Source: Bacteroidales bacterium UBA2712 (GTDB taxonomy: Bacteria > Bacteroidota > Bacteroidia > Bacteroidales > Paludibacteraceae). Taken from it: a DNA stretch of 64,000 nt. The notes below the pieces were generated by a model that had not been told where the DNA came from, ran no database searches, and saw only the letters and a list, made by a program, of their open reading frames with translations. The translations under genes were made by a program, and so were the position numbers. The DNA lies in NCBI GenBank assembly GCA_002354055.1, contig DEKW01000005.1:131135-195134 (forward strand). The letters run 5' to 3'. Below, one piece after another: positions 1 through 8,218 of this stretch (position 1 is the first letter of the stretch; each line of letters opens with the position of its first letter).

Positions 1-480
1 ATGGTCGATGCGGGAGATGCAGGACGGCAGTTCGACACGTTGGAGCGCCTTATTGCCCTGGAATGCACCGGCAGCGATGAGGCGGGTTCCTTCGGGAACG
101 ACGAACCGCGGTTTGATCGTCTTGTCCGTGGCGATGAGGATAGAGTCTATCCAGAGACAACCGTCCTTCCAGTTTTCCTTTTTGAGCATGATACCCGTGC
201 CGTCAAAAGCCGAGCGATAGACGCGCTCGATGGTCTTCGGCAGGACGATGGCGGTGAGGCTCTTGCAGCCCTTGAAAGCCTTGTCGCCGATAGCGATGAC
301 TGTGTAGGTGTTCTGCCCCACTACGATGGTCTCGGGGATCAGTAGTTCTCCGGAGGCTTTGGGATTGAGCGTCACTTCCGCCGTCAGACGGTTGTCATCG
401 ACGGTATAATGTACATCTTGATACTGCGCATCTTCGGCGCAAACGAGATTAGCGACTAATACGGCGACCGGTAAGATCAT
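1..480 (-). CDS. BspA-like leucine-rich-repeat surface protein (C-terminus beyond window)
   Basis: The open frame runs off the left edge, so only about 160 N-terminal residues are seen. It begins with a hydrophobic signal-like segment (MILPVAVLVANLVCAED). This is followed by a stretch typical of the LRR_5/BspA family: 'IGDKAFKGCKSLTAIVLP' and 'IAAGAFQGNKALQRVELP' are two LRR units with the A-F-x-G/N-C/K-x-x-L pattern. Such proteins are secreted or surface-exposed in Bacteroidales and are linked to adhesion; the role here is inferred. I chose the start at 480 because it gives a clean signal peptide. An upstream in-frame ATG at 516 would add a charged stretch and deepen the overlap with the PL9 gene end at 449. 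It is the last visible gene of the minus-strand run. Confidence 0.72.
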   Translation of the reverse strand, partial: MILPVAVLVANLVCAEDAQYQDVHYTVDDNRLTAEVTLNPKASGELLIPETIVVGQNTYTVIAIGDKAFKGCKSLTAIVLPKTIERVYRSAFDGTGIMLKKENWKDGCLWIDSILIATDKTIKPRFVVPEGTRLIAAGAFQGNKALQRVELPSCISRIDH

Positions 481-2593
481 ATACCGCTTCGCCCATGCGG
501 ATAAACAATTTGCCATCTTGTATAAATTTATGAGTTCTGATTTCAGATTGATGATTTTCAATGCCTTCCGGTTGTTCGGAATGGTTGTTGGGGATGCCTA
601 AGAGGAGACATATCGCATTCTCGATGAGCCGCTTGCCGTCGGTAGTAAGGTACGCGGTGGAGTACTCGCTGACTCCGATCATGTACATCGGCTGGGGAAG
701 CGTCGTGCCGTTGCAGACGGTGCCCTGAGTGAAGAACGCAATCGATGTATATTCCGCTTGCGAGACAGGAGAAGCAAGCACGTCGAAGCCTTCGGTATTG
801 GTCCACGTGGAGATAGCGGTAACCGCGTTTGTCTCGCATCGCTCGAAGAGTGTTGCCTCGCCTTCTGTGATGCTCAGTCCCCCGAAAAGGGGATGAGAGG
901 CGTCGGTCACAGCGATAGAGAGGTCTTGTGTATTTACCGCCGTACCCCAGTTCCATACATTGGCTTTGAGCAGGAAAGGCTTGAGCAGCACCATGGGTTT
1001 GTCGTAGCCTTTGAGCGGGGTGAAACCCGAAGCACCGCTATTGGGTTTGGAGCCTAAGACGATCACTTCGTAGGTGCTGTAGTCTACTTCGGGGTCGGTG
1101 GCATCGGTCTCGACAACCCAGAGACTGTCGTTGGCGCGGAGATATTGCAGCAGGGCTTTGTCTTCCGGCGATTTTGGGATGGTGACAAACGCTACGGCAT
1201 GGGTGCCTTCGGGTTGAACGGCAGGGATGGTATCGTCTCCTCCGGGTTCGGGATCATGGCGCTCTCCGGGGGTCTCGTAGCATCCCAAGTCCGGTGCGAT
1301 ACCGTTATACCAGAGGTTGACGTCAATACCGGCGTTGATGAGCGACGAACCGTCCGCCAGATGCAGGCAAGTGCCTTCCGGCAGCGAACCATCTGTGGCA
1401 CGCGGGGCAAGGATCTGCGTTGTATCGAGCGACTGGAAATCCGAAGCCGAAACGGAGTAACCGCTATTCCAACTATTATGGTCAATGGTCACGACCGTCT
1501 TCGATTTGTAGCTGTCGTTATTCTTACCCGCAAAACTGATACAGTTCTGAATGGTGTTAGTACCGTAGGCGGTGGTGAAACCGAAGTTGACGCCGTTGTC
1601 ATATCCGGTATTGTTATAGACCCACATCGTACCGCCGTTGTTGTTCTGGTCGAATCCGCGGGCGTTATTGGCTACCGCGAGCGAGTGGTGGATGAGAATC
1701 TTATGGTCCGTATATTGACCACCCATCTTAAAGCCGTTGCCGTTACCCTGGCAGGGATAGCGGTCGAGGGTGATGGTGATGGTCTGACCATAACGGTCGG
1801 TCATCTGGGTTCCCACTTTGGAGTCAAACCAAGGTTTATCCACTCCTAAGGCACGCGGGTTATGAGACATGTCGTAGTAGGGCATACCGTTCTGATAGCA
1901 GATACAGTTCTCGATGATGGTATTGGAGGAGCTGACACGCTGGAAGAAGTCCCACCCGTCATCGGAGTTGTTCCATGCGCGGCAACCGATATAGTGGTTT
2001 CCGGCACCGGTGAACTGCTTGTCGGCAAAACCATCCGCGTTGCCGCCGAAGTTAGCTTGTGCACCGGACATGGTCTTGTAGTCGAAGTTATCGTGGGAAT
2101 CAACATTGAGGATGACGTTGTTTCCGCCTTTCTTCATCTGACATCCCGTATCGGCAGAGCCGTAGATGTCGAGGTTTTCGAAAAGGCAGTATGAGCCTTC
2201 GTTGTAGAGGTTGTTCTTGCCGGACCAGGCAATCGCAAGATCTTTGATATGGACGTACAGCGAGTTGGCGTGCACTGTGATACCACGTGTGCCGTAAGAG
2301 ACACGATGGAAATCCAGAATCGCTTTTTCACCCGGATATCCGGAGATGACGATGCGCTTGGAGGAAGAGCCCTGTTTGTTGATGGAGAACTTATCCGTAA
2401 ACTCATATGTGCCGCCCAGGAGATAGAGTGTGTCACCGGGGGCTGTGAGTTTGGCTACGCCTGCAGCAAACGAGGTCGGCGAAGCATAAGATGAACCATC
2501 GCCTGTGCCGGAAGGCGAAGCAAAATACGTAGCCGCGAATGAACAAAGAGATAGCGCTACAAGAGATACGGAGATGAGGAAAAAACGTTTCAT
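449..2593 (-). CDS. Secreted pectate lyase, family PL9, with extra C-terminal domain
   Basis: 714 aa with a signal peptide (residues 1-20). Residues about 20-440 form a right-handed parallel beta-helix of the PL9 type. The family signature is visible: 'NADGFADKQ' around 185-193, 'SDDGWDFF' around 210-217 (calcium-binding acidic residues), 'NGFKMGG' with K289 in the place of the catalytic lysine of Dickeya Pel9A, and 'RGFDQNNNGG' around 312. The enzyme would cleave polygalacturonate by beta-elimination outside the cell. Residues about 455-670 form a second alpha/beta domain I do not recognise. The last 25 residues (HKFIQDGKLFIRMGEAVYDL and after) match a tail shared with two other secreted proteins in this window. 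The gene is 3 nt from the upstream membrane-protein gene. Its pectin role fits the two CE8 esterases at 45-50 kb. Confidence 0.88.
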   Translation of the reverse strand: MKRFFLISVSLVALSLCSFAATYFASPSGTGDGSSYASPTSFAAGVAKLTAPGDTLYLLGGTYEFTDKFSINKQGSSSKRIVISGYPGEKAILDFHRVSYGTRGITVHANSLYVHIKDLAIAWSGKNNLYNEGSYCLFENLDIYGSADTGCQMKKGGNNVILNVDSHDNFDYKTMSGAQANFGGNADGFADKQFTGAGNHYIGCRAWNNSDDGWDFFQRVSSSNTIIENCICYQNGMPYYDMSHNPRALGVDKPWFDSKVGTQMTDRYGQTITITLDRYPCQGNGNGFKMGGQYTDHKILIHHSLAVANNARGFDQNNNGGTMWVYNNTGYDNGVNFGFTTAYGTNTIQNCISFAGKNNDSYKSKTVVTIDHNSWNSGYSVSASDFQSLDTTQILAPRATDGSLPEGTCLHLADGSSLINAGIDVNLWYNGIAPDLGCYETPGERHDPEPGGDDTIPAVQPEGTHAVAFVTIPKSPEDKALLQYLRANDSLWVVETDATDPEVDYSTYEVIVLGSKPNSGASGFTPLKGYDKPMVLLKPFLLKANVWNWGTAVNTQDLSIAVTDASHPLFGGLSITEGEATLFERCETNAVTAISTWTNTEGFDVLASPVSQAEYTSIAFFTQGTVCNGTTLPQPMYMIGVSEYSTAYLTTDGKRLIENAICLLLGIPNNHSEQPEGIENHQSEIRTHKFIQDGKLFIRMGEAVYDLTGRRISR

Positions 2594-2596
2594 ATG

Positions 2597-3457
2597 TTAG
2601 CCATTTAAGTAGTTTTCGGGTTTATGTTTTTTGAGCCAAAAGACCAATGCCACGCGATAGAGGCATAAGATCATAATGGGGATCAGTAAAATATAGGTAT
2701 ATCCTTTCGCCTGAACGAGAAGGAATGTCAAAAGAAGCACTACGCCATAATAGATAGCGCGGAAGAGGGTCTTGGAATTCTCCGAGGGGATGAGTTTTCG
2801 CATCAACGGCCAGCGATAGCGAGGCATGGAGAACCGCTCGAGCGCATTGAGCAACGGGAAAGAGAGGAAAAGCAGTAACCACACCTCCCAAGGATGCGGA
2901 ACGAGAAGCATGAATGGTATATACCGCGAGCAAACCAAGAAGGGGTATAGCCACACGTTATACCGGCTTCGCCAACAGTTGTAGAAGCCGAAGAGGAAAG
3001 CCATCACCAGGATCGAAAAGGCGGTTCGCAGGGTGGTCTCGTAGCCGTTCAGGGCATAAAGTGCCGGCAGGGCAAGGAGGCTATAGCCGATTCGAGAGGC
3101 GAAGATGAGCGCTTTGTGGCGCTCGAAATGCTCGAAGTTATTGGCATAGAGCCGGATAGAGGGTTGCTCCTCATGTCGGATAGAGAGTGTGTCGTTCGCT
3201 ATGTAGCCACACTCGTAGATGGAGAAGACGGCAAGCAGGATGAGTCCGTAGTTAAGGGCGAAGAGTGGCCATGAGCCGGTATAGCCCATCGCCGAATAGA
3301 AGGCAGTCGGCATAAGGTAGATCAGCATCCATGAAAAGAGTTTCGGAAGCGTGCCAAGCCGTACCGCATAGTAATACGCGAACGGGATATAGAAAACCGC
3401 GTTCGGGATGTACAGACGTGCGAATTTTAGTCTAATATTTGTTTCTGCCTGTTTCAA
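2597..3457 (-). CDS. Polytopic membrane protein, UbiA-prenyltransferase-like
   Basis: About 286 aa, almost all hydrophobic, with roughly eight to nine predicted membrane segments. A loop after the second or third segment, 'CGYIANDTLSIRHEEQP', resembles the first Asp-rich motif of UbiA prenyltransferases (ND-x-D), but it is degenerate. The open frame extends upstream to 3718. However, its first 87 residues are low-complexity and lie opposite the well-formed HAD gene, so I take a TTG at 3457 as the likely start; this overlaps the HAD gene end by 26 nt. HAD phosphatase plus UbiA pairs are known in polyprenyl-phosphate sugar metabolism (decaprenylphosphoryl-ribose synthesis in Actinobacteria). 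A related lipid-linked role here is inference from the neighbour and the WecA-type gene. Start uncertain. Confidence 0.55.
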   Translation of the reverse strand: MKQAETNIRLKFARLYIPNAVFYIPFAYYYAVRLGTLPKLFSWMLIYLMPTAFYSAMGYTGSWPLFALNYGLILLAVFSIYECGYIANDTLSIRHEEQPSIRLYANNFEHFERHKALIFASRIGYSLLALPALYALNGYETTLRTAFSILVMAFLFGFYNCWRSRYNVWLYPFLVCSRYIPFMLLVPHPWEVWLLLFLSFPLLNALERFSMPRYRWPLMRKLIPSENSKTLFRAIYYGVVLLLTFLLVQAKGYTYILLIPIMILCLYRVALVFWLKKHKPENYLNG

Positions 3458-3971
3458 TATAATGGACGTTTTTGTCCTTCGGCAGGATTTTCTCCCACCG
3501 TGAACGGTTGTTATAGGTGATAATAGTTGCCTGTTTGGCATGGCGGATGAGCGTAATGTCGCTCGTATTATCGGTGATGATGTCGAACTCGGGGAAGAGG
3601 GAAAGAACCTCTTCTTTATGCGGCGTGGCATGATAGGCTTTTGCCCCGATATGGTTGGCAACAGTCTTGGCGATGAGGTCCATTGTTTGGGATACAAGGA
3701 CGATGTTTCTGCCTTCAATCATCTGCCAGACGGGAGTAATCTTCCGTGACAGGAGGTAATCGGTGTAGAACTGTTCCACGCGTGCTTGCTGTTCGGCTAA
3801 GGGAAGGCGATTAAAAGTGCGGATCGCTCTGGTGCGTACCAGGTCGATGCCGAAAAGTTTATAGATGAGCGAGTTGAACTTATTCCCGCATATATGCAGG
3901 AAGTCGTAGGTCGTGTTGGAGTAAAACAAAGTCCAACAGATGTCCACTAATATCGTTCTATCTTCTTTCAT
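3432..3971 (-). CDS. HAD-superfamily phosphatase-like protein
   Basis: 179 aa, soluble. HAD motifs can be followed: motif I 'LVDICWTLF' near residue 8, motif II 'VLVSQT' near 91, a motif III lysine around 118, and motif IV 'DIITDNTSD' near 129-137. Motif I reads D-x-C-x-T. The second Asp of the usual DxDxT, which acts as general acid/base, is Cys, so catalysis may be altered or limited to substrates with good leaving groups. It overlaps the GT4 gene by 14 nt on the upstream side and the UbiA-like gene downstream, which implies translational coupling. By context it probably acts on a phosphorylated sugar or prenyl-phosphate intermediate of glycan synthesis; the substrate is unknown. Confidence 0.72.
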   Translation of the reverse strand: MKEDRTILVDICWTLFYSNTTYDFLHICGNKFNSLIYKLFGIDLVRTRAIRTFNRLPLAEQQARVEQFYTDYLLSRKITPVWQMIEGRNIVLVSQTMDLIAKTVANHIGAKAYHATPHKEEVLSLFPEFDIITDNTSDITLIRHAKQATIITYNNRSRWEKILPKDKNVHYIETGRNKY

Positions 3972-5184
3972 CGATTGCTTTCAAAAGTAGTTGCTCGAAT
4001 TGCTGTGCCTGGTATTGGCGTGTGAAGAGACGTTTGACGTCCGGGTCCACAGGTTGATGCGTGAAGCCGTTCGTCTTCCATTCGTTATATTTGTCTAAGA
4101 TAAAATCCGCTACTTCTTGTGCGTTCGTTCCTGCCAAACCGGCATTGGTCTGTTTGATCACTTGTGCGAGACACTCCTCATCGCTCCTCACGCACAAAAC
4201 AGGCTTTTCAACACCAAGCGCCTCAAAGAACTTCGTCGTCATAATGCCGTGTGGGCCTTTGGGTGTGCTTTTTTGACTTGCCACTAACACTATGCTACTC
4301 CGACTAAGAATCTGTGGTATATCTTGAGTCTGTACAAACGGATGAAACTTCATAAGGGAAGTGGTGCCTGATTCTTGCGCCCAATGCATCACACGTTTTT
4401 GTCCCACAGCGTCTGTGTACCATTCAACGACAAGTTCCTCAGGGATTTGACAAGAAGAATGCATTTGATGCAATGCTTCGAATAACAAAGACAGATCTTG
4501 TAAGGCTTTGTCGTATATGCGTCCTGTGTAAGTAATAGAGAAAGTATCCGTTACTACTTTTTGAGGGACGAAGATGGATGAATCATACCCATTGTAAATC
4601 AAGTGAGTATTCTTATTCCATTGATGCAAAAAAGCTACGTGCCACGGAGAAACCGAACTTAAACTATCAGCTCGCCTAATAAAAGTATTTCGGCGGCGGA
4701 TATTCCACGAACGGAATAACTGAAACAAAGGTAATCTCCATTTAAAGTGCGCAATATATTGGTTTGTAGGAGTTTGTTCATCTATATCCCGCAAGTCTAT
4801 ATGGAGAGGAATGCGTTGCTCTTTAGCTATACCATATGCAGCTCTTAAAGGCGTAGAAGGAAACGTGCAAGCTAAGACAATATCATAGGATTTTTGGCCT
4901 ACTTGTTTTCTCACTTCTTTCGCAAAAAACCGGCTCTTCCAATCGAAAAAGAAAGTAAGGGTGGATTTAATGAACCAATCAAATGACCGATTCTTAAATA
5001 TAGGTATTTCGACGATGGGGTAGGAATGCTCAAATGGCAGCGGTTCAAATTGTTCCGTATAGACATCTACCTGCCAGCCTTGTGCAACAAGGTATTCGCA
5101 CCAGAACCGTAATCTTGGTGTATAAGCGGGTTTGCCGAAAGCGTCGGCAACGACTAATATCCTATGTGATTTATTTGCCGGCAA
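3958..5184 (-). CDS. Glycosyltransferase, GT4-like (GT-B fold)
   Basis: 408 aa. The N-terminal Rossmann half starts 'RILVVADAFGKPAYTPRLRF', with the acceptor-side region 'DIVLACTFPSTPLRAAYGIA'. The hinge region contains 'LIYNGYDSSIF'. The C-terminal half has 'FSITYTGRIYDKALQDLSLL', and an E-x7-E-like element appears as 'FFEALGVEKPVLC'. This is the layout of GT4 family enzymes, which transfer sugars from NDP-sugars to lipid-linked or polymer acceptors at the cytoplasmic face. Donor and acceptor cannot be read from sequence. It overlaps the deacetylase gene upstream and the HAD gene downstream by 14 nt each, so the three are very probably co-translated. Confidence 0.8.
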   Translation of the reverse strand: MPANKSHRILVVADAFGKPAYTPRLRFWCEYLVAQGWQVDVYTEQFEPLPFEHSYPIVEIPIFKNRSFDWFIKSTLTFFFDWKSRFFAKEVRKQVGQKSYDIVLACTFPSTPLRAAYGIAKEQRIPLHIDLRDIDEQTPTNQYIAHFKWRLPLFQLFRSWNIRRRNTFIRRADSLSSVSPWHVAFLHQWNKNTHLIYNGYDSSIFVPQKVVTDTFSITYTGRIYDKALQDLSLLFEALHQMHSSCQIPEELVVEWYTDAVGQKRVMHWAQESGTTSLMKFHPFVQTQDIPQILSRSSIVLVASQKSTPKGPHGIMTTKFFEALGVEKPVLCVRSDEECLAQVIKQTNAGLAGTNAQEVADFILDKYNEWKTNGFTHQPVDPDVKRLFTRQYQAQQFEQLLLKAIDERR

Positions 5185-6328
5185 TGAATTGAAGTATTTG
5201 CGAATACAACGATGCGTGGTAGGTCTCCGGCGTAATACGGTTGTTATGCCAGAGGAGGCAGAGGTCGCCGTGGTGGAGCTGCACTTTCTCGATGAGGCGT
5301 TCGCACATGAAGTACGCTTCCTCCTGGTCGAGGTGCATGTAGTTGTCGTTGCTCAACGTACAATCCATAATCACCAGCGGATGGAGGGTCAGCGGCGTGA
5401 GTTCGTAGGTCTTGGGGTTGATCCAGCGAACGGCACGCGAGGTCTGGAGACGGAAACCGATATGATCCGGGAAGCCCATTGTGAAATCGTCGCGGTAGCC
5501 GGCGTCCACGAGGCGCTGCATCTGGTCGATGGAGCACCTTAAATAATGCGCGCGATACATGCGACTGTATTTGATTTTCGGCAGGTAGCCGTAGTAGCTA
5601 CCGTGTACGCCGAGGTAAGCGTTGTTGTGTCGGAGCAGTTTCTTGAGGTGCCTCCAGTCGAATCCGCGAAGACAATATTGCGGGTAGTCGTACCCCCGTC
5701 CGAAGGTATGCTTGACAAAATAAATCATATCGGCGTTGGGTACCTTGGAATCCTGCTCTATGAACCACGGGAAGGTGTATATCGGATCGTTGTGGATGTT
5801 CCAAATCGACCGCCATACTTGCTTCCATTCGCCGCGCAGGATCCCTCCGACGGCTCCGCGCAGGTGGCGGTATTGGGAGATCGAGTCGATGTCGTGGGTG
5901 AGGTATATATGTCCGAATCCTTCCTCCGGAAGCGGCAGGTTGAGTTGCTTGAGTACGAGACGTGCGTACTCGTCGAGCCGCGGGATGAGGAGGCGGCTCT
6001 TGTAGGAGAGCATCGAGTCCTTGGCGGCGAATCGTCCGTGCTCGTCGCGCTTGGGATTGAGCAGCTCTTCCGCGCGGGAAGTGAAGAAGAAAGCCGAATA
6101 GACGATGTCCGTGCGGATGATGGTCTTGTCCTTCGCTGGCTGCTCTACCACAGGACGGGTTAACTCCGGGACAATCAGGTCTTTGCCCAGATGTCCGTTT
6201 GGTACGATGATGAGGTCGTGGGTCTCCAAGGCCTTTTCGTCGGCGGTATATGCCACGCGCTGCGCGGCCTCTTCATCTCCGTAGCAAAGCCATGTGATGA
6301 GGTAATTTACAATTTGGTCATTTACCAT
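5171..6328 (-). CDS. Polysaccharide deacetylase-like (NodB fold) protein
   Basis: 385 aa, no signal peptide. The carbohydrate-esterase hallmarks are present: 'LTHDIDSISQYRHLR' (metal-binding and catalytic Asp pair) around residue 145, 'GVHGSYYG' (H-x2-S type) around 245, a 'GFPDHIGFR' segment, and 'LLWHNNRITP' near the C-terminus. Related proteins sit in Bacteroidales capsule and O-antigen clusters next to glycosyltransferases, which fits the neighbours. The first residues (MVNDQIVNYL) are encoded by a short repeat also found at 8180-8218, 59104-59146 and 60842-60899, so the N-terminus appears to have been extended or replaced by repeat sequence. Whether it deacetylates a precursor or is catalytically changed cannot be judged. 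Confidence 0.75.
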   Translation of the reverse strand: MVNDQIVNYLITWLCYGDEEAAQRVAYTADEKALETHDLIIVPNGHLGKDLIVPELTRPVVEQPAKDKTIIRTDIVYSAFFFTSRAEELLNPKRDEHGRFAAKDSMLSYKSRLLIPRLDEYARLVLKQLNLPLPEEGFGHIYLTHDIDSISQYRHLRGAVGGILRGEWKQVWRSIWNIHNDPIYTFPWFIEQDSKVPNADMIYFVKHTFGRGYDYPQYCLRGFDWRHLKKLLRHNNAYLGVHGSYYGYLPKIKYSRMYRAHYLRCSIDQMQRLVDAGYRDDFTMGFPDHIGFRLQTSRAVRWINPKTYELTPLTLHPLVIMDCTLSNDNYMHLDQEEAYFMCERLIEKVQLHHGDLCLLWHNNRITPETYHASLYSQILQFIAGK

Positions 6329-6344
6329 TTGTTCATTTATTTAA
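6303..6344 (-). repeat. AATGACC-family tandem repeat (copy 1)
   Basis: Reads in the minus (transcribed) sense as variants of AATGACCAAATRGTAAATG; it codes the first residues of the deacetylase (MVNDQIVN). Other copies: 8180-8218, 59104-59146, 60842-60899. Confidence 0.75.
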
Positions 6345-8179
6345 TCATTGAGGATTTCCCATTCGTACATTTTTTGCTCTATCTGGTGTTTGACAGATTC
6401 GTAGCGTTGGAAGTTCTCTTGGGTCTGGTTCTCGGGGAGGGAGAGCAGTTGCTCTATTTCAGCCTGTTGTGCCTCGAGGGCAGCGATGGCTTCTTCGGTC
6501 TCGGCAATCTGTTTCTCTTTCTTGCGTCGCTCGGCAGCTGCGGCTTTCTGGGCAGCGTAGTCGAGTTTTGCATTCGAGGGCTCTACAGGGGCGTTACATT
6601 GGCTTTGACTGTCGGTTGACCGTCGGTTGACCGTCGGGATTGGACCGTTTTTTGATCGTTCGAGATCTTGAAGGGAGTCGATTTTTTTAGCCCTGAGGAA
6701 ATCGTATATTCCACCGAGGTGTTCTTTGACTCTTCCGCCGCCAAATTCATAGACTTTTTCGACGAGTCCGTTGAGGAAATCGCGGTCGTGTGAGACGCAG
6801 ATGACTGTGCCGTTAAAATCCTGCAGGGCGGCTTTGAGCACATCTTTGGATTGCATATCCAGATGGTTCGTCGGCTCATCGAGGATGAGGAGGTTGCAAG
6901 GCTCGAGGAGTAGCCTGATCATCGCCAGACGGCTTCGTTCGCCTCCGGAGAGCACTTTGACTTTCTTCTCGGACGCTTCGCCGCCAAACATAAAGGCGCC
7001 GAGTATGTCTCGGATCTTCGTACGGATGTCTCCGACGGCGACGTAGTCGATGGTATCGAAGACGGTGAGGTTCTCGTCAAGGAGGGCTGCTTGGTTCTGG
7101 GCAAAATAACCGATCTTGACGTTGTGCCCGATCTTGAGGGTGCCCATGTAGTCAAGCTGACCCATGATACACTTGACGAGAGTGGATTTACCTTCTCCGT
7201 TCTTGCCTACGAATGCTACTTTCTCTCCGCGGCGGATGGTGAAAGTGACGTCATGGAAGACATTGTGTTCACCAAAATCCTTGCGCAGATCCTCCACGAT
7301 GAGCGGAAAATCGCCGCTTCTCGGAGCCGGCGGAAAACGGAGGTTGAGTCGCGAGGTGTCTTCGAGATCCACTTCGAGGCGTTCGAGTTTCTCCAGCTGT
7401 TTGATGCGACTCTGCACTTGTACGGCTTTGGTGGCTTTATAGCGGAACCGCTCGATGAAGTCCTCGGTGTCCTGAATCATCTTCTGCTGGTTCTGGTAGG
7501 CGCGAACCTGTTGCTCGTGGCGTTCCTTGCGGAGTTCCACAAAGCGGCTGTAATTGACGTTATAATCGTAGATGCGGCCGAGGGTTAATTCTATGGTCCT
7601 GGGGCAGGTGTTATCTATGAACGCGCGGTCGTGGGAGACCATGAGCACGGCGGATGGGCTGGTCTTAAGGAAATCTTCGAGCCATTGGATAGACTCGATG
7701 TCGAGGTGGTTGGTCGGCTCGTCAAGGAGCAGTAAGTCCGGATGAGACAAGAGGATTTTTGCCAACTCGATACGCATTCTCCAACCGCCGGAGAACTCCG
7801 AACAGGGACGCTCAAAATCTTTGCGCTCAAAGCCAAGACCGATGATGGTCCGGTCCATCTCGGCGATGAATCGCGCCTCGTCTGTCTGTATATCGTCTTT
7901 TGCGCCTTTTCCCCGGACAGACATTACTTCTTCGCGGAGGGTCTTGTCGTCCTGGAAGAGCATTACCTGCGGGAGGTAACCGATGGTCATGTCCGAGTCC
8001 TTGGCAATGCGTCCGGAGGTAGGCTGATATTCGCCCGCAATGAGGCGTAACAGAGTCGTTTTTCCGGCTCCGTTCTTACCCACGAGGGCGATGCGCTCCT
8101 TTCGGTTGATGAGGAACGTAATGTCGTCCAGCACAGGCCGGGACGAGAACTCCATACTTACATGATCAATCGTTAACAT
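6341..8179 (-). CDS. ABC-F family ATPase (ribosome-associated type)
   Basis: 612 aa with two ABC domains and no membrane segment. Domain 1 has Walker A 'GKNGAGKTT' and signature 'FSGGWRMRIELAK' with 'LLLLDEPTNHLD'. The linker (about 225-270) is rich in charged helix. Domain 2 has 'GKNGEGKST', 'LSGGERSRLA' and 'LLILDEPTNHLD'. The C-terminal about 75 residues form a Lys/Glu/Gln coiled coil (KAAAAERRKKEKQIAETEE). ABC-F proteins bind the ribosomal E site and rescue or tune translation. The linker between domain 2 and the coiled coil (TVNRRSTDSQSQCN) is encoded by a 45-bp repeat that recurs between genes at 28050-28094. Upstream and downstream junctions carry another repeat family. Confidence 0.9.
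   Translation of the reverse strand: MLTIDHVSMEFSSRPVLDDITFLINRKERIALVGKNGAGKTTLLRLIAGEYQPTSGRIAKDSDMTIGYLPQVMLFQDDKTLREEVMSVRGKGAKDDIQTDEARFIAEMDRTIIGLGFERKDFERPCSEFSGGWRMRIELAKILLSHPDLLLLDEPTNHLDIESIQWLEDFLKTSPSAVLMVSHDRAFIDNTCPRTIELTLGRIYDYNVNYSRFVELRKERHEQQVRAYQNQQKMIQDTEDFIERFRYKATKAVQVQSRIKQLEKLERLEVDLEDTSRLNLRFPPAPRSGDFPLIVEDLRKDFGEHNVFHDVTFTIRRGEKVAFVGKNGEGKSTLVKCIMGQLDYMGTLKIGHNVKIGYFAQNQAALLDENLTVFDTIDYVAVGDIRTKIRDILGAFMFGGEASEKKVKVLSGGERSRLAMIRLLLEPCNLLILDEPTNHLDMQSKDVLKAALQDFNGTVICVSHDRDFLNGLVEKVYEFGGGRVKEHLGGIYDFLRAKKIDSLQDLERSKNGPIPTVNRRSTDSQSQCNAPVEPSNAKLDYAAQKAAAAERRKKEKQIAETEEAIAALEAQQAEIEQLLSLPENQTQENFQRYESVKHQIEQKMYEWEILND
6599..6643. repeat. 45-bp dispersed repeat, copy inside the ABC-F gene
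   Basis: Begins TTGGCTTTGACTGTCGGTTG and includes a tandem GGTTGACCGTC; 44 of 45 bases match 28050-28094. Here it encodes the linker TVNRRSTDSQSQ of the ABC-F protein in frame. Confidence 0.8.
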
Positions 8180-8218
8180 TTACTATTTGGTCATTTACCA
8201 TTTACCATTTGTTTATTT
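8180..8218 (-). repeat. AATGACC-family tandem repeat (copy 2)
   Basis: Minus-sense ATGGTAAATGGTAAATGACC with CAAATAGTAAATG after it; it supplies the end of the WecA-type protein (QMVNGK, stop) and the gap before the ABC-F start. Confidence 0.75.

Noticed and set aside
3458..3718. N-terminal 87 residues of the UbiA-like frame
   Set aside because: Ser/Pro/Arg-rich shadow of the HAD gene with no membrane character; the inner TTG is a better start.
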